64,000 nucleotides of DNA. Origin: Parazoarcus communis SWub3 = DSM 12120. Its GTDB lineage: Bacteria > Pseudomonadota > Gammaproteobacteria > Burkholderiales > Rhodocyclaceae. The position numbers and the translations under genes were made by a program. The notes beneath the pieces were generated by a model, which was not told where the DNA came from, did no database searches, and worked only from the letters and a program-made list of their open reading frames with translations. Location of the stretch: NCBI RefSeq assembly GCF_003226565.1, contig NZ_QKOE01000001.1, forward strand, positions 712,063 to 776,062, written 5' to 3'. Positions 35,557 to 44,238 of this stretch are shown here, piece by piece. Within the stretch, counting starts at the first letter, position 1, and the number at the start of each line of letters is the position of its first letter.

Positions 35557-37236
35557 ATGTACCAATACGACGAATACGATCAGCGGATCGTGGATGAACG
35601 GGTCGCCCAATTCCGCGACCAGACGCGCCGCTATCTCGCCGGCGAATTGAGCGAGGACGAATTCCGCCCACTGCGCCTGCAGAACGGCCTCTACATCCAG
35701 CGCCATGCGCCGATGCTGCGCATCGCCGTGCCCTACGGCAACCTGCGCGCCAAGCAGGTGCGCATGCTCGCCCACATCGCACGCACCTATGATCGCGGTT
35801 ACGGTCACTTCACGACGCGCCAGAATCTGCAATTCAACTGGCCCAAGCTCGAAGACGTGCCCGAAATCCTGGCCCAACTGGCCACGGTGCAGATGCACGC
35901 CATCCAGACCTCGGGCAACTGCATCCGTAACGTCACCTCCGACCCCTTCGCCGGCGTCGCTGGCGACGAGCAGATCGACCCTCGTCCGTGGTGCGAGATC
36001 GTGCGGCAGTGGAGCACTTTCCACCCGGAATTCGCCTATCTGCCGCGCAAATTCAAGATTGCAGTCAACGGTGCGACCGATGACCGTGCCGTCATTCAGG
36101 TACACGACATCGGTCTGGACTTGAAACGCGACGCAAGCGGCAACATCGGCTTCCGGGTACTGGTCGGCGGTGGCCTCGGCCGCACCCCCATCCTCGGCGA
36201 GGAAATCGCTGCCTTCGTGCCGTGGCAGGACATCCTCAGCTACTGCGAAGCAGTGCTGCGTGTCTATAACCTGCACGGCCGCCGCGACAACGCCTACAAG
36301 GCACGGATCAAGATCCTGGTGAAGGCACTCGGCATCGACGCCTTCCGCGCCCAGGTCGAAGCTGAATTCGCGCATCTGAAGGGTGGCCCCGCTACCCTGA
36401 CCGAGGCAGAAGTGGCCCGCGTCGCACGCCACTTCGTCGACCCTGTGCGGGAAACCCTGCCCGCCGAAAATGCTGCCTACGCCGCCCAGCTCGCTGGCAA
36501 CAAGGCCTTCGCAGCCTGGGCCCGGCGCAATGTCCGCGCGCACAAGTTCGCAGGCTACGCCAGCGTCGTGCTGTCACTGAAGCAGACGGGCATTGCGCCT
36601 GGAGACATCACCGCCGATCAGCTTGACCACGTCGCCGATCTCGCAGAACGCTACAGTTTTGGCGAAGTCCGCGTCACCCACGAGCAGAATCTGGTACTGG
36701 CCGATGTGCGCCAGTCCGAACTCTTCGCCGTATGGGAAAGCGCCCGTGATGCCGGCCTTGCCACACCCAACATCGGCCTGCTGACCGACATCATTGCCTG
36801 TCCGGGGGGAGATTTCTGCGCCCTGGCCAACGCCAAGTCGATCCCCATCGCCAACGCCATCCAGGCGCGCTTCGACGACCTCGACTACCTGCACGACATC
36901 GGCGAGATCGAGATCAACATCTCCGGCTGCATGAATGCCTGTGGTCACCACCACGTCGGTCACATCGGCGTACTTGGTGTCGATAAGAACGGTGAAGAGT
37001 GGTACCAGGTGACCGTCGGCGGCGACCAGGGCAACGACACCGCACTTGGCAAGGTCATCGGTCCATCCTTCGCCGCAGCCGAGATGCCGGATGTGGTCAG
37101 CTCCTTGATCCGCACCTACACTGAACATCGTCACCCTGACGAACGTTTCATCGACACCGTGCGCCGCGTTGGCGTCGAACCGTTCAAGACCCGCGTCTAT
37201 GCTGAACGCGAGCAAAGGAAGCAAGCTCATGTCTGA
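35557..37236 (+). CDS. cysI: Sulfite reductase hemoprotein (CysI-type)
   Basis: Reduces sulfite to sulfide with six electrons, using siroheme and a [4Fe-4S] cluster. The 559-residue product starts MYQYDEYDQRIVDERVAQFR at ATG 35557, preceded by GAGAGAAG; 36 upstream codons are rejected. Cluster ligands are visible as CPGGDFC and GCMNACGHH. No CysJ flavoprotein gene is nearby, so electrons probably come from a ferredoxin or through the DUF934 partner (inference). Nitrite reductase is an alternative by fold, but the cys context decides. Confidence 0.92.
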   Translation: MYQYDEYDQRIVDERVAQFRDQTRRYLAGELSEDEFRPLRLQNGLYIQRHAPMLRIAVPYGNLRAKQVRMLAHIARTYDRGYGHFTTRQNLQFNWPKLEDVPEILAQLATVQMHAIQTSGNCIRNVTSDPFAGVAGDEQIDPRPWCEIVRQWSTFHPEFAYLPRKFKIAVNGATDDRAVIQVHDIGLDLKRDASGNIGFRVLVGGGLGRTPILGEEIAAFVPWQDILSYCEAVLRVYNLHGRRDNAYKARIKILVKALGIDAFRAQVEAEFAHLKGGPATLTEAEVARVARHFVDPVRETLPAENAAYAAQLAGNKAFAAWARRNVRAHKFAGYASVVLSLKQTGIAPGDITADQLDHVADLAERYSFGEVRVTHEQNLVLADVRQSELFAVWESARDAGLATPNIGLLTDIIACPGGDFCALANAKSIPIANAIQARFDDLDYLHDIGEIEINISGCMNACGHHHVGHIGVLGVDKNGEEWYQVTVGGDQGNDTALGKVIGPSFAAAEMPDVVSSLIRTYTEHRHPDERFIDTVRRVGVEPFKTRVYAEREQRKQAHV

Positions 37237-37768
37237 CATCATCAAGCACGGCACCCTGCACACGGACGACTGGACGGTAGTGCGCGTCGTCGAGGGCGAG
37301 GATCTCGCCGCGCTCGAACTGCCCGCTGGCCGTGTGATCGTGCCGCTGGCGCTGTGGCTGGCGCGACGCGACAGCTTGCTGGCCGGTGCGGAAGCGGGTG
37401 TCGTCGGCGTATGGCTGGCTGGCACTGAAGACCCTGCCACGCTCGCCGGCGATCTATTGCGTCTGCAGCTTATCGCGGTGGACTTTCCGAAGTTTGCCGA
37501 TGGCCGGGGCTACTCGATCGCCACCTTGCTGCGCGCACGGTTTGGCTACGCTGGCGAACTGCGTGCCATTGGCGACGTCCTGCGCGACCAGTTCTTCTTC
37601 TACACCCGCTGTGGCTTCGACAGCCTGCAGCCGAAGGAAGGCAAGTACAGCCGTGCCCAGCTCGAGGCTGCGCTGGCCAGCCTGAAGGACTTCTCCGAAC
37701 CCTACCAGGGGGCGGTAGACCGCGCAGAGCCGCTGTTCCGCCGACAGACACGCAAGGAGGCCGCATGA
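37229..37768 (+). CDS. DUF934 protein linked to sulfite reduction
   Basis: Small protein of the DUF934 family, which is almost always encoded beside cysI in proteobacteria lacking CysJ and is often labelled a putative sulfite-reductase partner. The 179-residue product starts MSDIIKHGTLHTDDW and contains the family's FPKFADGRGYSIATLLRAR and GDVLRDQFFFYTRCGFDS segments. It overlaps the cysI stop by 8 bases and the cysH start by 4, implying tight coupling. A biochemical role is not established; no cofactor motif is visible. Confidence 0.85.
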   Translation: MSDIIKHGTLHTDDWTVVRVVEGEDLAALELPAGRVIVPLALWLARRDSLLAGAEAGVVGVWLAGTEDPATLAGDLLRLQLIAVDFPKFADGRGYSIATLLRARFGYAGELRAIGDVLRDQFFFYTRCGFDSLQPKEGKYSRAQLEAALASLKDFSEPYQGAVDRAEPLFRRQTRKEAA

Positions 37769-38547
37769 ACATCTCCGTGTCCATGCTAAGGCCAGCCGGT
37801 GCCCAGGCACCCCGTAACCCGGCGACCCACCCCGAACTGAGCGAGGCGCTGCGTGCCACGGTTGCAACCAAAACCCGTGCCGCAATCGAACTGCTGCAAG
37901 CCACGGTGACGGAACTTGGCGACCAGGGTCAGGTGACCTTTGCCAACAGCTTTGGCGCCGAAGACATGGTGCTGACCGACCTGATCCTGGGCAACAAGCT
38001 GCCGGTCGAGATCTTCTCGCTCGACACCGGCCGCCTGCCGGCAGAAACCTACAAGCTGATGGGTGATGTGGAACAGCACTATCACACCCGGTTGAAGGTG
38101 TATTTTCCGGATGCCAGCTCGGTAGAGCACTACGTGCGGACCGAGGGCATCAATGCCTTCTACCACTCGCTGGAACTGCGCAAGACCTGCTGCCAGATTC
38201 GCAAGGTCGAACCGCTGCGGCGTGCGCTGGCGGGCAAGAAGGCCTGGGTCACCGGCCTGCGTGCAGCCCAGTCGACCACCCGCACCGGCCTGCCCTTGCG
38301 CGAGTTCGACGCCGGCAACGGTCTGGACAAGCTCAATCCCTTGTCGGACTGGAGCGAAACCGAGGTGTGGGCTTACATTCGCCTCAACAATGTGCCCTAC
38401 AACGACCTGCACGACCAGTTCTACCCCAGCATCGGCTGCGCACCCTGTACCCGCGCAATCGCGCTTGGCGAGGACATCCGCGCCGGCCGCTGGTGGTGGG
38501 AAGACCCCACCGCCAAGGAATGCGGGCTTCACGTCAAGAAGGACTGA
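37765..38547 (+). CDS. cysH: Adenylylsulfate (APS) reductase, CysH family
   Basis: Reduces activated sulfate to sulfite with thioredoxin or glutaredoxin. The 260-residue product has four cysteines that ligate a [4Fe-4S] cluster in assimilatory APS reductases (C142-C143 in TCCQIRK and C225/C228 in GCAPC), plus the catalytic Cys253 in the ECGLH tail. E. coli-type PAPS reductases lack the cluster cysteines, so APS is the predicted substrate. This fits the absence of an APS kinase (CysC) gene in the cluster. Confidence 0.92.
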   Translation: MNISVSMLRPAGAQAPRNPATHPELSEALRATVATKTRAAIELLQATVTELGDQGQVTFANSFGAEDMVLTDLILGNKLPVEIFSLDTGRLPAETYKLMGDVEQHYHTRLKVYFPDASSVEHYVRTEGINAFYHSLELRKTCCQIRKVEPLRRALAGKKAWVTGLRAAQSTTRTGLPLREFDAGNGLDKLNPLSDWSETEVWAYIRLNNVPYNDLHDQFYPSIGCAPCTRAIALGEDIRAGRWWWEDPTAKECGLHVKKD

Positions 38548-38550
38548 GTC

Positions 38551-38700
38551 ATGCACCATCATCCTGCCAACGCTGCGCACGGCACGCCGATCGGCGCCCC
38601 CCGGCGCAGCCTGCAACACCGCCTGGGCGCCCTGCGCGCAGGTTTACGCGCGGCGCTTCGTGCGTTGCGCCCGCACCCCGTCAAGCATCCGAACCGGTAA
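38551..38700 (+). CDS. Small basic hypothetical protein between cysH and cysD
   Basis: A 49-residue reading frame starting MHHHPANAAHGTPIG and ending VKHPNR. It is rich in Arg, His, Ala and Leu (RLGALRAGLRAALRALR could form an amphipathic basic helix). A GAAGGA ribosome-binding site lies 7 bases before the ATG, and the frame fills the gap exactly (4 bp after cysH, 9 bp before cysD). The product is not recognised; it could also be a leader or chance frame in high-GC DNA. Confidence 0.5.
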   Translation: MHHHPANAAHGTPIGAPRRSLQHRLGALRAGLRAALRALRPHPVKHPNR

Positions 38701-38709
38701 CACGCCATC

Positions 38710-39624
38710 ATGTCCACGCTGACCAAACAGACGCTGTCCCACCTCGACTGGCTCGAGGCCGAAGCCATTCACATCCTGCGCGAAGTCGCCGGCCAGTGCG
38801 CCAATCCGGTGCTGTTGTTCTCTGGCGGCAAGGATTCGATCTGCCTGCTGCGCCTGGCCGAGAAGGCCTTCCGCCCGGGGCGTTTTCCTTTTCCGCTGAT
38901 GCATATCGATACCGGCCACAACTACAAGGAAGTGACCGATTTCCGTGACAAGCGTGCAGCCGAACTGGGCGAGCGCCTGATCGTGCGCTCGGTGGAGGAT
39001 TCCATGGCGCGCGGCACCGTGGTGCTGAAGTCGGCGGACGAGTCGCGAAACAAGCATCAGTCGGTCACCTTGCTTGAGGCGATCGAGGAGTTCGGCTTCG
39101 ATGCGTGTATCGGCGGCGCCCGCCGCGACGAGGAGAAGGCTCGGGCGAAGGAGCGGATCATGAGCTTCCGCGACGAATTCGGTCAGTGGGACCCCAAGAA
39201 TCAGCGTCCGGAGCTGTGGAACCTGTACAACGCGCGCAGCCACAAGGGCGAAAACATTCGCGCCTTCCCGATCAGCAACTGGACCGAGCTGGACGTGTGG
39301 CAGTACATCGCCCGCGAGCAGCTGGAGTTGCCGTCGATTTACTTTGCTCACGTGCGCCCGGTGGTACGCAAGAATGGCCTGCTACAACCGGTGACCGAAC
39401 TGACCCCTGCCAGGCCTGGCGACCAGATCGAAGACGTGCTGGTGCGTTTCCGCACCGTCGGCGACATCACCTGCACGGCACCGGTGGAGTCGGATGCGGA
39501 CACGCTGGAGAAGATCCTGGCGGAAACCGCGACCACCACGATCACCGAGCGCGGGGCGACACGGATGGACGACCAGACTTCCGAGGCTTCGATGGAGCAG
39601 CGGAAGAAGGAAGGGTATTTTTGA
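38710..39624 (+). CDS. cysD: Sulfate adenylyltransferase subunit 2
   Basis: Catalytic subunit that makes APS from sulfate and ATP, in complex with CysN. The 304-residue product has the PP-loop motif LLFSGGKDSICLL (about residues 37-49) and conserved GARRDEEKARAKER and SFRDEFGQWDPKNQRPELWN segments. It belongs to the PAPS-reductase fold superfamily but is clearly CysD by length and motifs. The expected cysN follows only after a 345-bp gap filled with repeats. Confidence 0.95.
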   Translation: MSTLTKQTLSHLDWLEAEAIHILREVAGQCANPVLLFSGGKDSICLLRLAEKAFRPGRFPFPLMHIDTGHNYKEVTDFRDKRAAELGERLIVRSVEDSMARGTVVLKSADESRNKHQSVTLLEAIEEFGFDACIGGARRDEEKARAKERIMSFRDEFGQWDPKNQRPELWNLYNARSHKGENIRAFPISNWTELDVWQYIAREQLELPSIYFAHVRPVVRKNGLLQPVTELTPARPGDQIEDVLVRFRTVGDITCTAPVESDADTLEKILAETATTTITERGATRMDDQTSEASMEQRKKEGYF

Positions 39625-39668
39625 CTGTTTCCGGGGTGCACCCGACGGTCCTCGCAAAGGACGCGCAC

Positions 39669-39736
39669 GGGGCATTCCTTCCGAGGCTGCGGAACTCGCT
39701 ACGCTCGGACAGTCCTCGCCTCTCCAGGAATGCCCC
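39669..39736 (+). repeat. REP-like palindromic element, copy 1
   Basis: A 68-bp unit bounded by the inverted repeat GGGGCATTCCT / AGGAATGCCCC. Its core contains GGAACTCGCT, CGGACAGTCCTCGCC. The reverse complement of copy 2 matches it closely over the whole length, so the two form an inverted pair in the cysD-cysN gap. Confidence 0.7.
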
Positions 39737-39820
39737 GCACACGTCCGGGAACCTTGGGCGGCACACCGAGAAGAAGCAGGGCGTGGGGCGCAAGACGCGA
39801 ACACGGACAGCCAGGGATGT

Positions 39821-39898
39821 GCCGGGTGTTCCTGCAGAAGGCGAGGACTGTCCGAGCCCGCAGGGCGAGTTCCACAGCCTTCGGAAGGAACACCCGGC
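39821..39898 (-). repeat. REP-like palindromic element, copy 2 (inverted)
   Basis: A 78-bp unit bounded by the 13-bp inverted repeat GCCGGGTGTTCCT / AGGAACACCCGGC. Read on the minus strand, its core (TTCCGAAGGCTGTGGAACTCG ... GGACAGTCCTCGCC, interrupted here) parallels copy 1. The outer stems differ in sequence but remain self-complementary, which suggests selection for folding. About 84 bp separates the copies. Confidence 0.7.
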
Positions 39899-39969
39899 GC
39901 AGCCCTGGCGAATCGAAGGCACCTTACCAGCCCACTCGGCAACCGAATTCTTGAAAGCTTGAAGGAAAA

Positions 39970-41256
39970 ATGAAAATGTCCGCCCCCGAAAACCTGCCCG
40001 AAATCGACAACGGCCTGCTGCGCTTCCTGACCTGCGGCAGCGTGGACGACGGCAAGAGCACCCTGATCGGCCGTCTGTTGTTCGACACCAAGACCATTCT
40101 CGCCGACACCATGAATGCGATCGAGAAGACCTCGGCCAAACGTGGCATGAGCGCAGTCGACCTGTCGCTGCTGACCGATGGCCTGCAGGCCGAACGCGAG
40201 CAAGGCATCACAATTGACGTTGCCTATCGCTACTTCTCGACCGGCACCCGCAAGTACATCATTGCCGACGCCCCCGGCCACGAGCAGTACACCCGCAACA
40301 TGGTGACCGCGGCCTCCACCGCCAACCTTGCCATCATCCTCATTGATGCACGCAAGGGCGTGCTCACCCAGACCCGTCGCCACTCCTACCTGGCCAGTCT
40401 GGTAGGCATCCCCCACCTGCTGGTCGCGGTCAACAAGATGGACCTCGTCGACTACGACCAGACCGCCTTCGAACGCATCAAGGCAGACTACCTGGCCTTT
40501 GCCGCCCAGCTCGGCATCAAGGACGTCCGTTTCATCCCGATCTCCGCGCTGGCCGGCGACATGATCGTCGACCGCGGCGACCGGCTGAGCTGGTACGACG
40601 GCCCCACGCTGTTGGAAATTCTTGAGGCAGCACCAGCCGCCCACACCGAGCAGGCAGAAGACTTCCGCTTTCCGGTGCAATATGTCTGCCGTCCTCAGGA
40701 CTCTGCCAACCCCGAACTACACGACTACCGAGGCTTCATGGGCCGGGTCGAATCGGGCGAGATTGCAGTCGGCGATGCCGTTACCGTGCTGCCTTCGGGC
40801 GCATCGAGCAAAGTCAAGGCGATCGAAATTGGCGGTCAGCAACTGCAGCGTGCCATCCACGAACAGTCAGTCACCCTGCTGCTCGAGGACGAAATCGACA
40901 TCTCCCGTGGCGACATGATCGTGAAGGCTGCCGAAGTGCCTGAAGCGGTCAAGCAGATCGACGCAACCGTCTGCTGGCTGTCGGAAACCCCGATGTCACC
41001 GGCCCGAACCTATCTGGTGCGCCATACCACGCGCGAAGCCAAGGCCAAGATTGCCAAGATCGACTACCGTCTCGACGTCAATACGCTGGAACAGCAGACG
41101 GTCACCAGCCTGGCAATGAACGACATCGCCCGCCTGACCCTGAAGCTTGCGCAGCCCATCGTCGCCGACGCCTATGCGCGCAACCGTGCCACGGGCGCCT
41201 TCATCATCATTGATGAAAGCACCAACAACACCGTTGGCGCAGGCATGATCGGCTAA
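39970..41256 (+). CDS. cysN: Sulfate adenylyltransferase subunit 1 (GTPase)
   Basis: GTPase subunit that drives APS formation by CysD. The 428-residue product has the P-loop GSVDDGKST (residues 23-31), DAPGHEQYTRN and NKMDLVDYD, followed by EF-Tu-like beta-barrel domains. It lacks a C-terminal CysC kinase domain (bifunctional NodQ-type proteins are over 600 residues), in line with an APS-based pathway. An AAGGA precedes the ATG. A strong terminator follows. Confidence 0.95.
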   Translation: MKMSAPENLPEIDNGLLRFLTCGSVDDGKSTLIGRLLFDTKTILADTMNAIEKTSAKRGMSAVDLSLLTDGLQAEREQGITIDVAYRYFSTGTRKYIIADAPGHEQYTRNMVTAASTANLAIILIDARKGVLTQTRRHSYLASLVGIPHLLVAVNKMDLVDYDQTAFERIKADYLAFAAQLGIKDVRFIPISALAGDMIVDRGDRLSWYDGPTLLEILEAAPAAHTEQAEDFRFPVQYVCRPQDSANPELHDYRGFMGRVESGEIAVGDAVTVLPSGASSKVKAIEIGGQQLQRAIHEQSVTLLLEDEIDISRGDMIVKAAEVPEAVKQIDATVCWLSETPMSPARTYLVRHTTREAKAKIAKIDYRLDVNTLEQQTVTSLAMNDIARLTLKLAQPIVADAYARNRATGAFIIIDESTNNTVGAGMIG

Positions 41257-41276
41257 GCAGCCCCAAGGACTGCAGT

Positions 41277-41320
41277 ACGAGCGCCGTGGGCATCGGCCCA
41301 CGGCGCTCGTTTGCTTTTTT
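41277..41320 (+). terminator. Intrinsic terminator after cysN
   Basis: ACGAGCGCCGTGGGC - ATCG - GCCCACGGCGCTCGT is a perfect 15-bp stem with a 4-base loop, followed by TTGCTTTTTT. It begins 20 bases after the cysN stop and closes the sulfate assimilation unit, separating it from the cobalamin genes. Confidence 0.93.
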
Positions 41321-41418
41321 GCCGGCGCTGGGATCCACTTCCCGAGCCATTCCCTTTGCCAATACGCCTGCGCATGGCGTAACCTCTTGGCCCGCTTCCG
41401 ACCATCACGCCGTACCCC

Positions 41419-42351
41419 ATGTCCGTACTCACCCTGATCGCGCTCAAGTTCGCCGCCGGCCTGTTGCTGGACCGCTTGCTGGGTGAGGTACGGAGTTTTC
41501 ATCCATTGGTGGGCTTCGGCAACTGGGCCAAGGGCGTGGAAAAACGGGTCCGGAAGCTTGGCGATCGGCGCCTTGACGGGCTGCTGGCCTGGTTGCTGGC
41601 TGTCACACCCTGGGTCGTGCTGGCCATTGTTGCGCGCCGGCTGCATCCGCTCGCACACTGGCCAGTAGACATCCTGCTGTTATATCTCGCGCTCGGCGGT
41701 CGCAGCCTGACCGAGCACGCGGAAGCCGTTGCTGCACCACTGGAGCGCGGCGACCTGAGTGAAGCCCGACGCCGGGTTGGCTGGATCGTCAGTCGCGACA
41801 CGACCCAACTCGATGCCGAGGGCGTGGCCCGAGCCGGGACCGAAACCGTTCTCGAAAACGGCAACGATGCGGTATTTGGCGCCCTGTTCTGGTTCCTGCT
41901 TGCGGGCGGGCCAGGCGTGCTGCTATTTCGACTTGCCAATACCCTGGATGCCATGTGGGGCTACCGTAACCCTCGCTACCTGCATTTTGGCTGGGCCGCC
42001 GCCCGCCTCGATGACCTGCTCAACACCCTGCCTGCCCGACTAACCGCCCTCACCTACGCGCTATTGGGCCATACTCGTCAGGCGCTGACCTGCTGGCACC
42101 GCCAGGCCCCCGCCTGGGACAGCCCGAATGCCGGCCCGGTGATGGCTGCTGGCGCGGGCGCGCTGGGCGTCGCCTTGGGCGGTGCCGCCATCTACCATGG
42201 CCGACTGGAGCCACGCCCTCCACTCGGTCTGGGCCATGCACCGGACGCAAGCTCCATCCGCGGCGCAATCGATCTGGTCCGACGTGGCATCATGCTATGG
42301 CTGATCTGCGTGGCCAGTACGGCCTTCGTCATCGAGTGGCTGAATGCTTGA
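41419..42351 (+). CDS. cbiB: Adenosylcobinamide-phosphate synthase CbiB/CobD
   Basis: Membrane enzyme that attaches aminopropanol (phosphate) to adenosylcobyric acid in cobalamin synthesis. The 310-residue product has hydrophobic segments at the N-terminus, around residues 55-70 and at the C-terminus, and the family's [35 protein letters not shown] and [13 protein letters not shown] motifs. It overlaps the next gene by 8 bp. No cobalamin riboswitch was seen before it. Confidence 0.92.
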   Translation: MSVLTLIALKFAAGLLLDRLLGEVRSFHPLVGFGNWAKGVEKRVRKLGDRRLDGLLAWLLAVTPWVVLAIVARRLHPLAHWPVDILLLYLALGGRSLTEHAEAVAAPLERGDLSEARRRVGWIVSRDTTQLDAEGVARAGTETVLENGNDAVFGALFWFLLAGGPGVLLFRLANTLDAMWGYRNPRYLHFGWAAARLDDLLNTLPARLTALTYALLGHTRQALTCWHRQAPAWDSPNAGPVMAAGAGALGVALGGAAIYHGRLEPRPPLGLGHAPDASSIRGAIDLVRRGIMLWLICVASTAFVIEWLNA

Positions 42352-43339
42352 ACATGGCGGTCGTCTGCACCGCGCTGCACGCGACTACGGTATTGCACTG
42401 GCTGACTGGCTGGATCTGTCCACCGGCATCAACCCCGTCCCTTATCCGGTCCCGGACATTCCGCTGAGCGCCTGGCATCGGCTGCCCGAAGACGACGACG
42501 GTCTGGCAGCTGCCGCGCAGGACTACTACGGTACAGCCTCCCTGCTGGCGGTCGCAGGGTCCCAACCCGCGATTCAGGCCTTACCCCAACTGATCGGAGG
42601 GGCAAGGGTCACCCTGCTGTCCCCCACCTATGCCGAACATCCTCACGCGTGGCACGAGCGCGTTCTGACGACGGTTTCCGATTGCGCAGCCGATATCGAG
42701 GCCCGCATCGACGATACCGATGTGCTGCTGCTGGTGCATCCCAACAACCCGAGCGGAGCCTGCTTCGAGCGGGCGCAACTGCTTGACTGGCATCACCGGC
42801 TGGCGGCCCGCGATGGCTGGCTGGTGATCGACGAAGCCTTCATTGACTGCGCCCCGCAACACAGCCTTGCTGACCAGGCGGGGCGCCCCGGTCTGGTGGT
42901 GTTGCGCTCGATCGGCAAGTTCTTTGGCCTGGCGGGCGCCCGCGCTGGCTTCATCATGGGTCCTGACGACCTGCTGCGTGCGCTGGCCGACAAACTGGGC
43001 CCGTGGACCTTGAGCGGTCCGACTCGGCACGTCGTTGCCGCAGCCCTGCGCGACCAGACCTGGCAAGCAGCCACCCGCCACGCGCTCTCGCACGCCGGTA
43101 CGCGACTCGAACAGTTGCTGCGGCAACATGGCTTCGATGACCCGCGCGGCCCGGCGCTGTTCAAATGGGTACGGCATCCCGACGCTGCACACATTCATCG
43201 TGAAATGGCGCATCGGGGCATCCTTATCCGCCATTTCGACCGGCCACCCAGCCTGCGTTTCGGCCTACCGTCCGATTCAGCCGGATGGCAGCGCCTCGAC
43301 GCCGCGCTCGCAGCACTGAACCTGAAGGACACCCGATGA
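42344..43339 (+). CDS. cobD: L-threonine-O-3-phosphate decarboxylase (PLP enzyme)
   Basis: Makes (R)-1-aminopropan-2-ol phosphate for the cobalamin side chain (called CobD in Salmonella, CobC in older nomenclature). The 331-residue product is a fold-type I PLP enzyme: it opens [16 protein letters not shown], has [13 protein letters not shown], and the PLP lysine is in [16 protein letters not shown]. Histidinol-phosphate aminotransferase is similar, but the N-terminal motif and the cbiB neighbour decide. It overlaps the btuF-like gene by ATGA. Confidence 0.9.
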   Translation: MLEHGGRLHRAARDYGIALADWLDLSTGINPVPYPVPDIPLSAWHRLPEDDDGLAAAAQDYYGTASLLAVAGSQPAIQALPQLIGGARVTLLSPTYAEHPHAWHERVLTTVSDCAADIEARIDDTDVLLLVHPNNPSGACFERAQLLDWHHRLAARDGWLVIDEAFIDCAPQHSLADQAGRPGLVVLRSIGKFFGLAGARAGFIMGPDDLLRALADKLGPWTLSGPTRHVVAAALRDQTWQAATRHALSHAGTRLEQLLRQHGFDDPRGPALFKWVRHPDAAHIHREMAHRGILIRHFDRPPSLRFGLPSDSAGWQRLDAALAALNLKDTR

Positions 43340-44238
43340 CCGCCCTGCTCCGCACCCTAGCCATCTGTCTGCTGCTCGCCACCCAGCCGATCTTCGCTGC
43401 AGAAGTCAGCGTGAGGGACGATGCTGGCAAGGAGATTCGACTCAAACAACCCGCCACACGCATCGTCAGCCTTGCACCCCACATCACCGAACTGCTGTTT
43501 GCTGCGGGTGCAGGTGATCGCGTGGTTGGCGTGGTGTCCTACAGCGATTACCCGGAAGCGGCCACAAAGCTGCCACAAGTCGGCGGTTATACGAATATCG
43601 ACATGGAAGCGATCGCCGCACTGCAGCCCGATCTCGTCGTCGCGTGGAAGAGCGGCAACCGCAACGCTCATCTTGACCGCCTTAACACGCTGGGCGTACC
43701 GGTGTACATCAACGAGCCCCGTAGCCTTGATGACGTTGCACGCAGTCTCGAAGCCCTTGGTCACCTTGCGGGCAGCGACCAGACGGCAACAGAGGCCGCA
43801 CGCGCATTTCGCGAGCGACTGAGCGGACTGCGCCAGCGTTACACGCTGCAGGCACCTGTCAGAACGTTCTATCAGGTCTGGGACAGGCCACTGACGACCA
43901 TCAATGGCGCACACCTGATTGGCGATGTAATCCGCCTGTGCGGCGGAGAGAACATCTTTGCCGAACTCGGCCAACTCGCCCCCAATGTCAGCGCCGAAGC
44001 AGTGCTGGCAGCCAACCCGGAAGCAGTAGTTGCCAGCGGCATGGGCGAAGCCCGGCCTGAGTGGCTGGACCAATGGCGTCGCTGGCCCGAGCTACACGCG
44101 ACACGGGCAGACAATCTGTTTTTCATCCCACCAGCCATCATCCAACGCCACACACCACGGATTCTCGACGGGGCCTCACGGCTCTGCGAACTCCTCGAAC
44201 AGGCGCGCGCGAAACGGACAGGCGCCGCGCTCAGATGA
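43336..44238 (+). CDS. btuF: Cobalamin/corrinoid-binding periplasmic protein (BtuF-like)
   Basis: Predicted periplasmic binding protein for vitamin B12 import. The 300-residue product starts [17 protein letters not shown] (signal peptide, cleavage near IFAAE) and has the class III binding-protein layout: TRIVSLAPHITELLFAAGAG then VGVVSYSDYPEAATKLPQVG. ATG 43336 overlaps the cobD stop by 4 bases. No BtuC/BtuD genes are in the window. An iron-chelate-binding protein is the main alternative, disfavoured by the operon with cbiB and cobD. Confidence 0.83.
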   Translation: MTALLRTLAICLLLATQPIFAAEVSVRDDAGKEIRLKQPATRIVSLAPHITELLFAAGAGDRVVGVVSYSDYPEAATKLPQVGGYTNIDMEAIAALQPDLVVAWKSGNRNAHLDRLNTLGVPVYINEPRSLDDVARSLEALGHLAGSDQTATEAARAFRERLSGLRQRYTLQAPVRTFYQVWDRPLTTINGAHLIGDVIRLCGGENIFAELGQLAPNVSAEAVLAANPEAVVASGMGEARPEWLDQWRRWPELHATRADNLFFIPPAIIQRHTPRILDGASRLCELLEQARAKRTGAALR

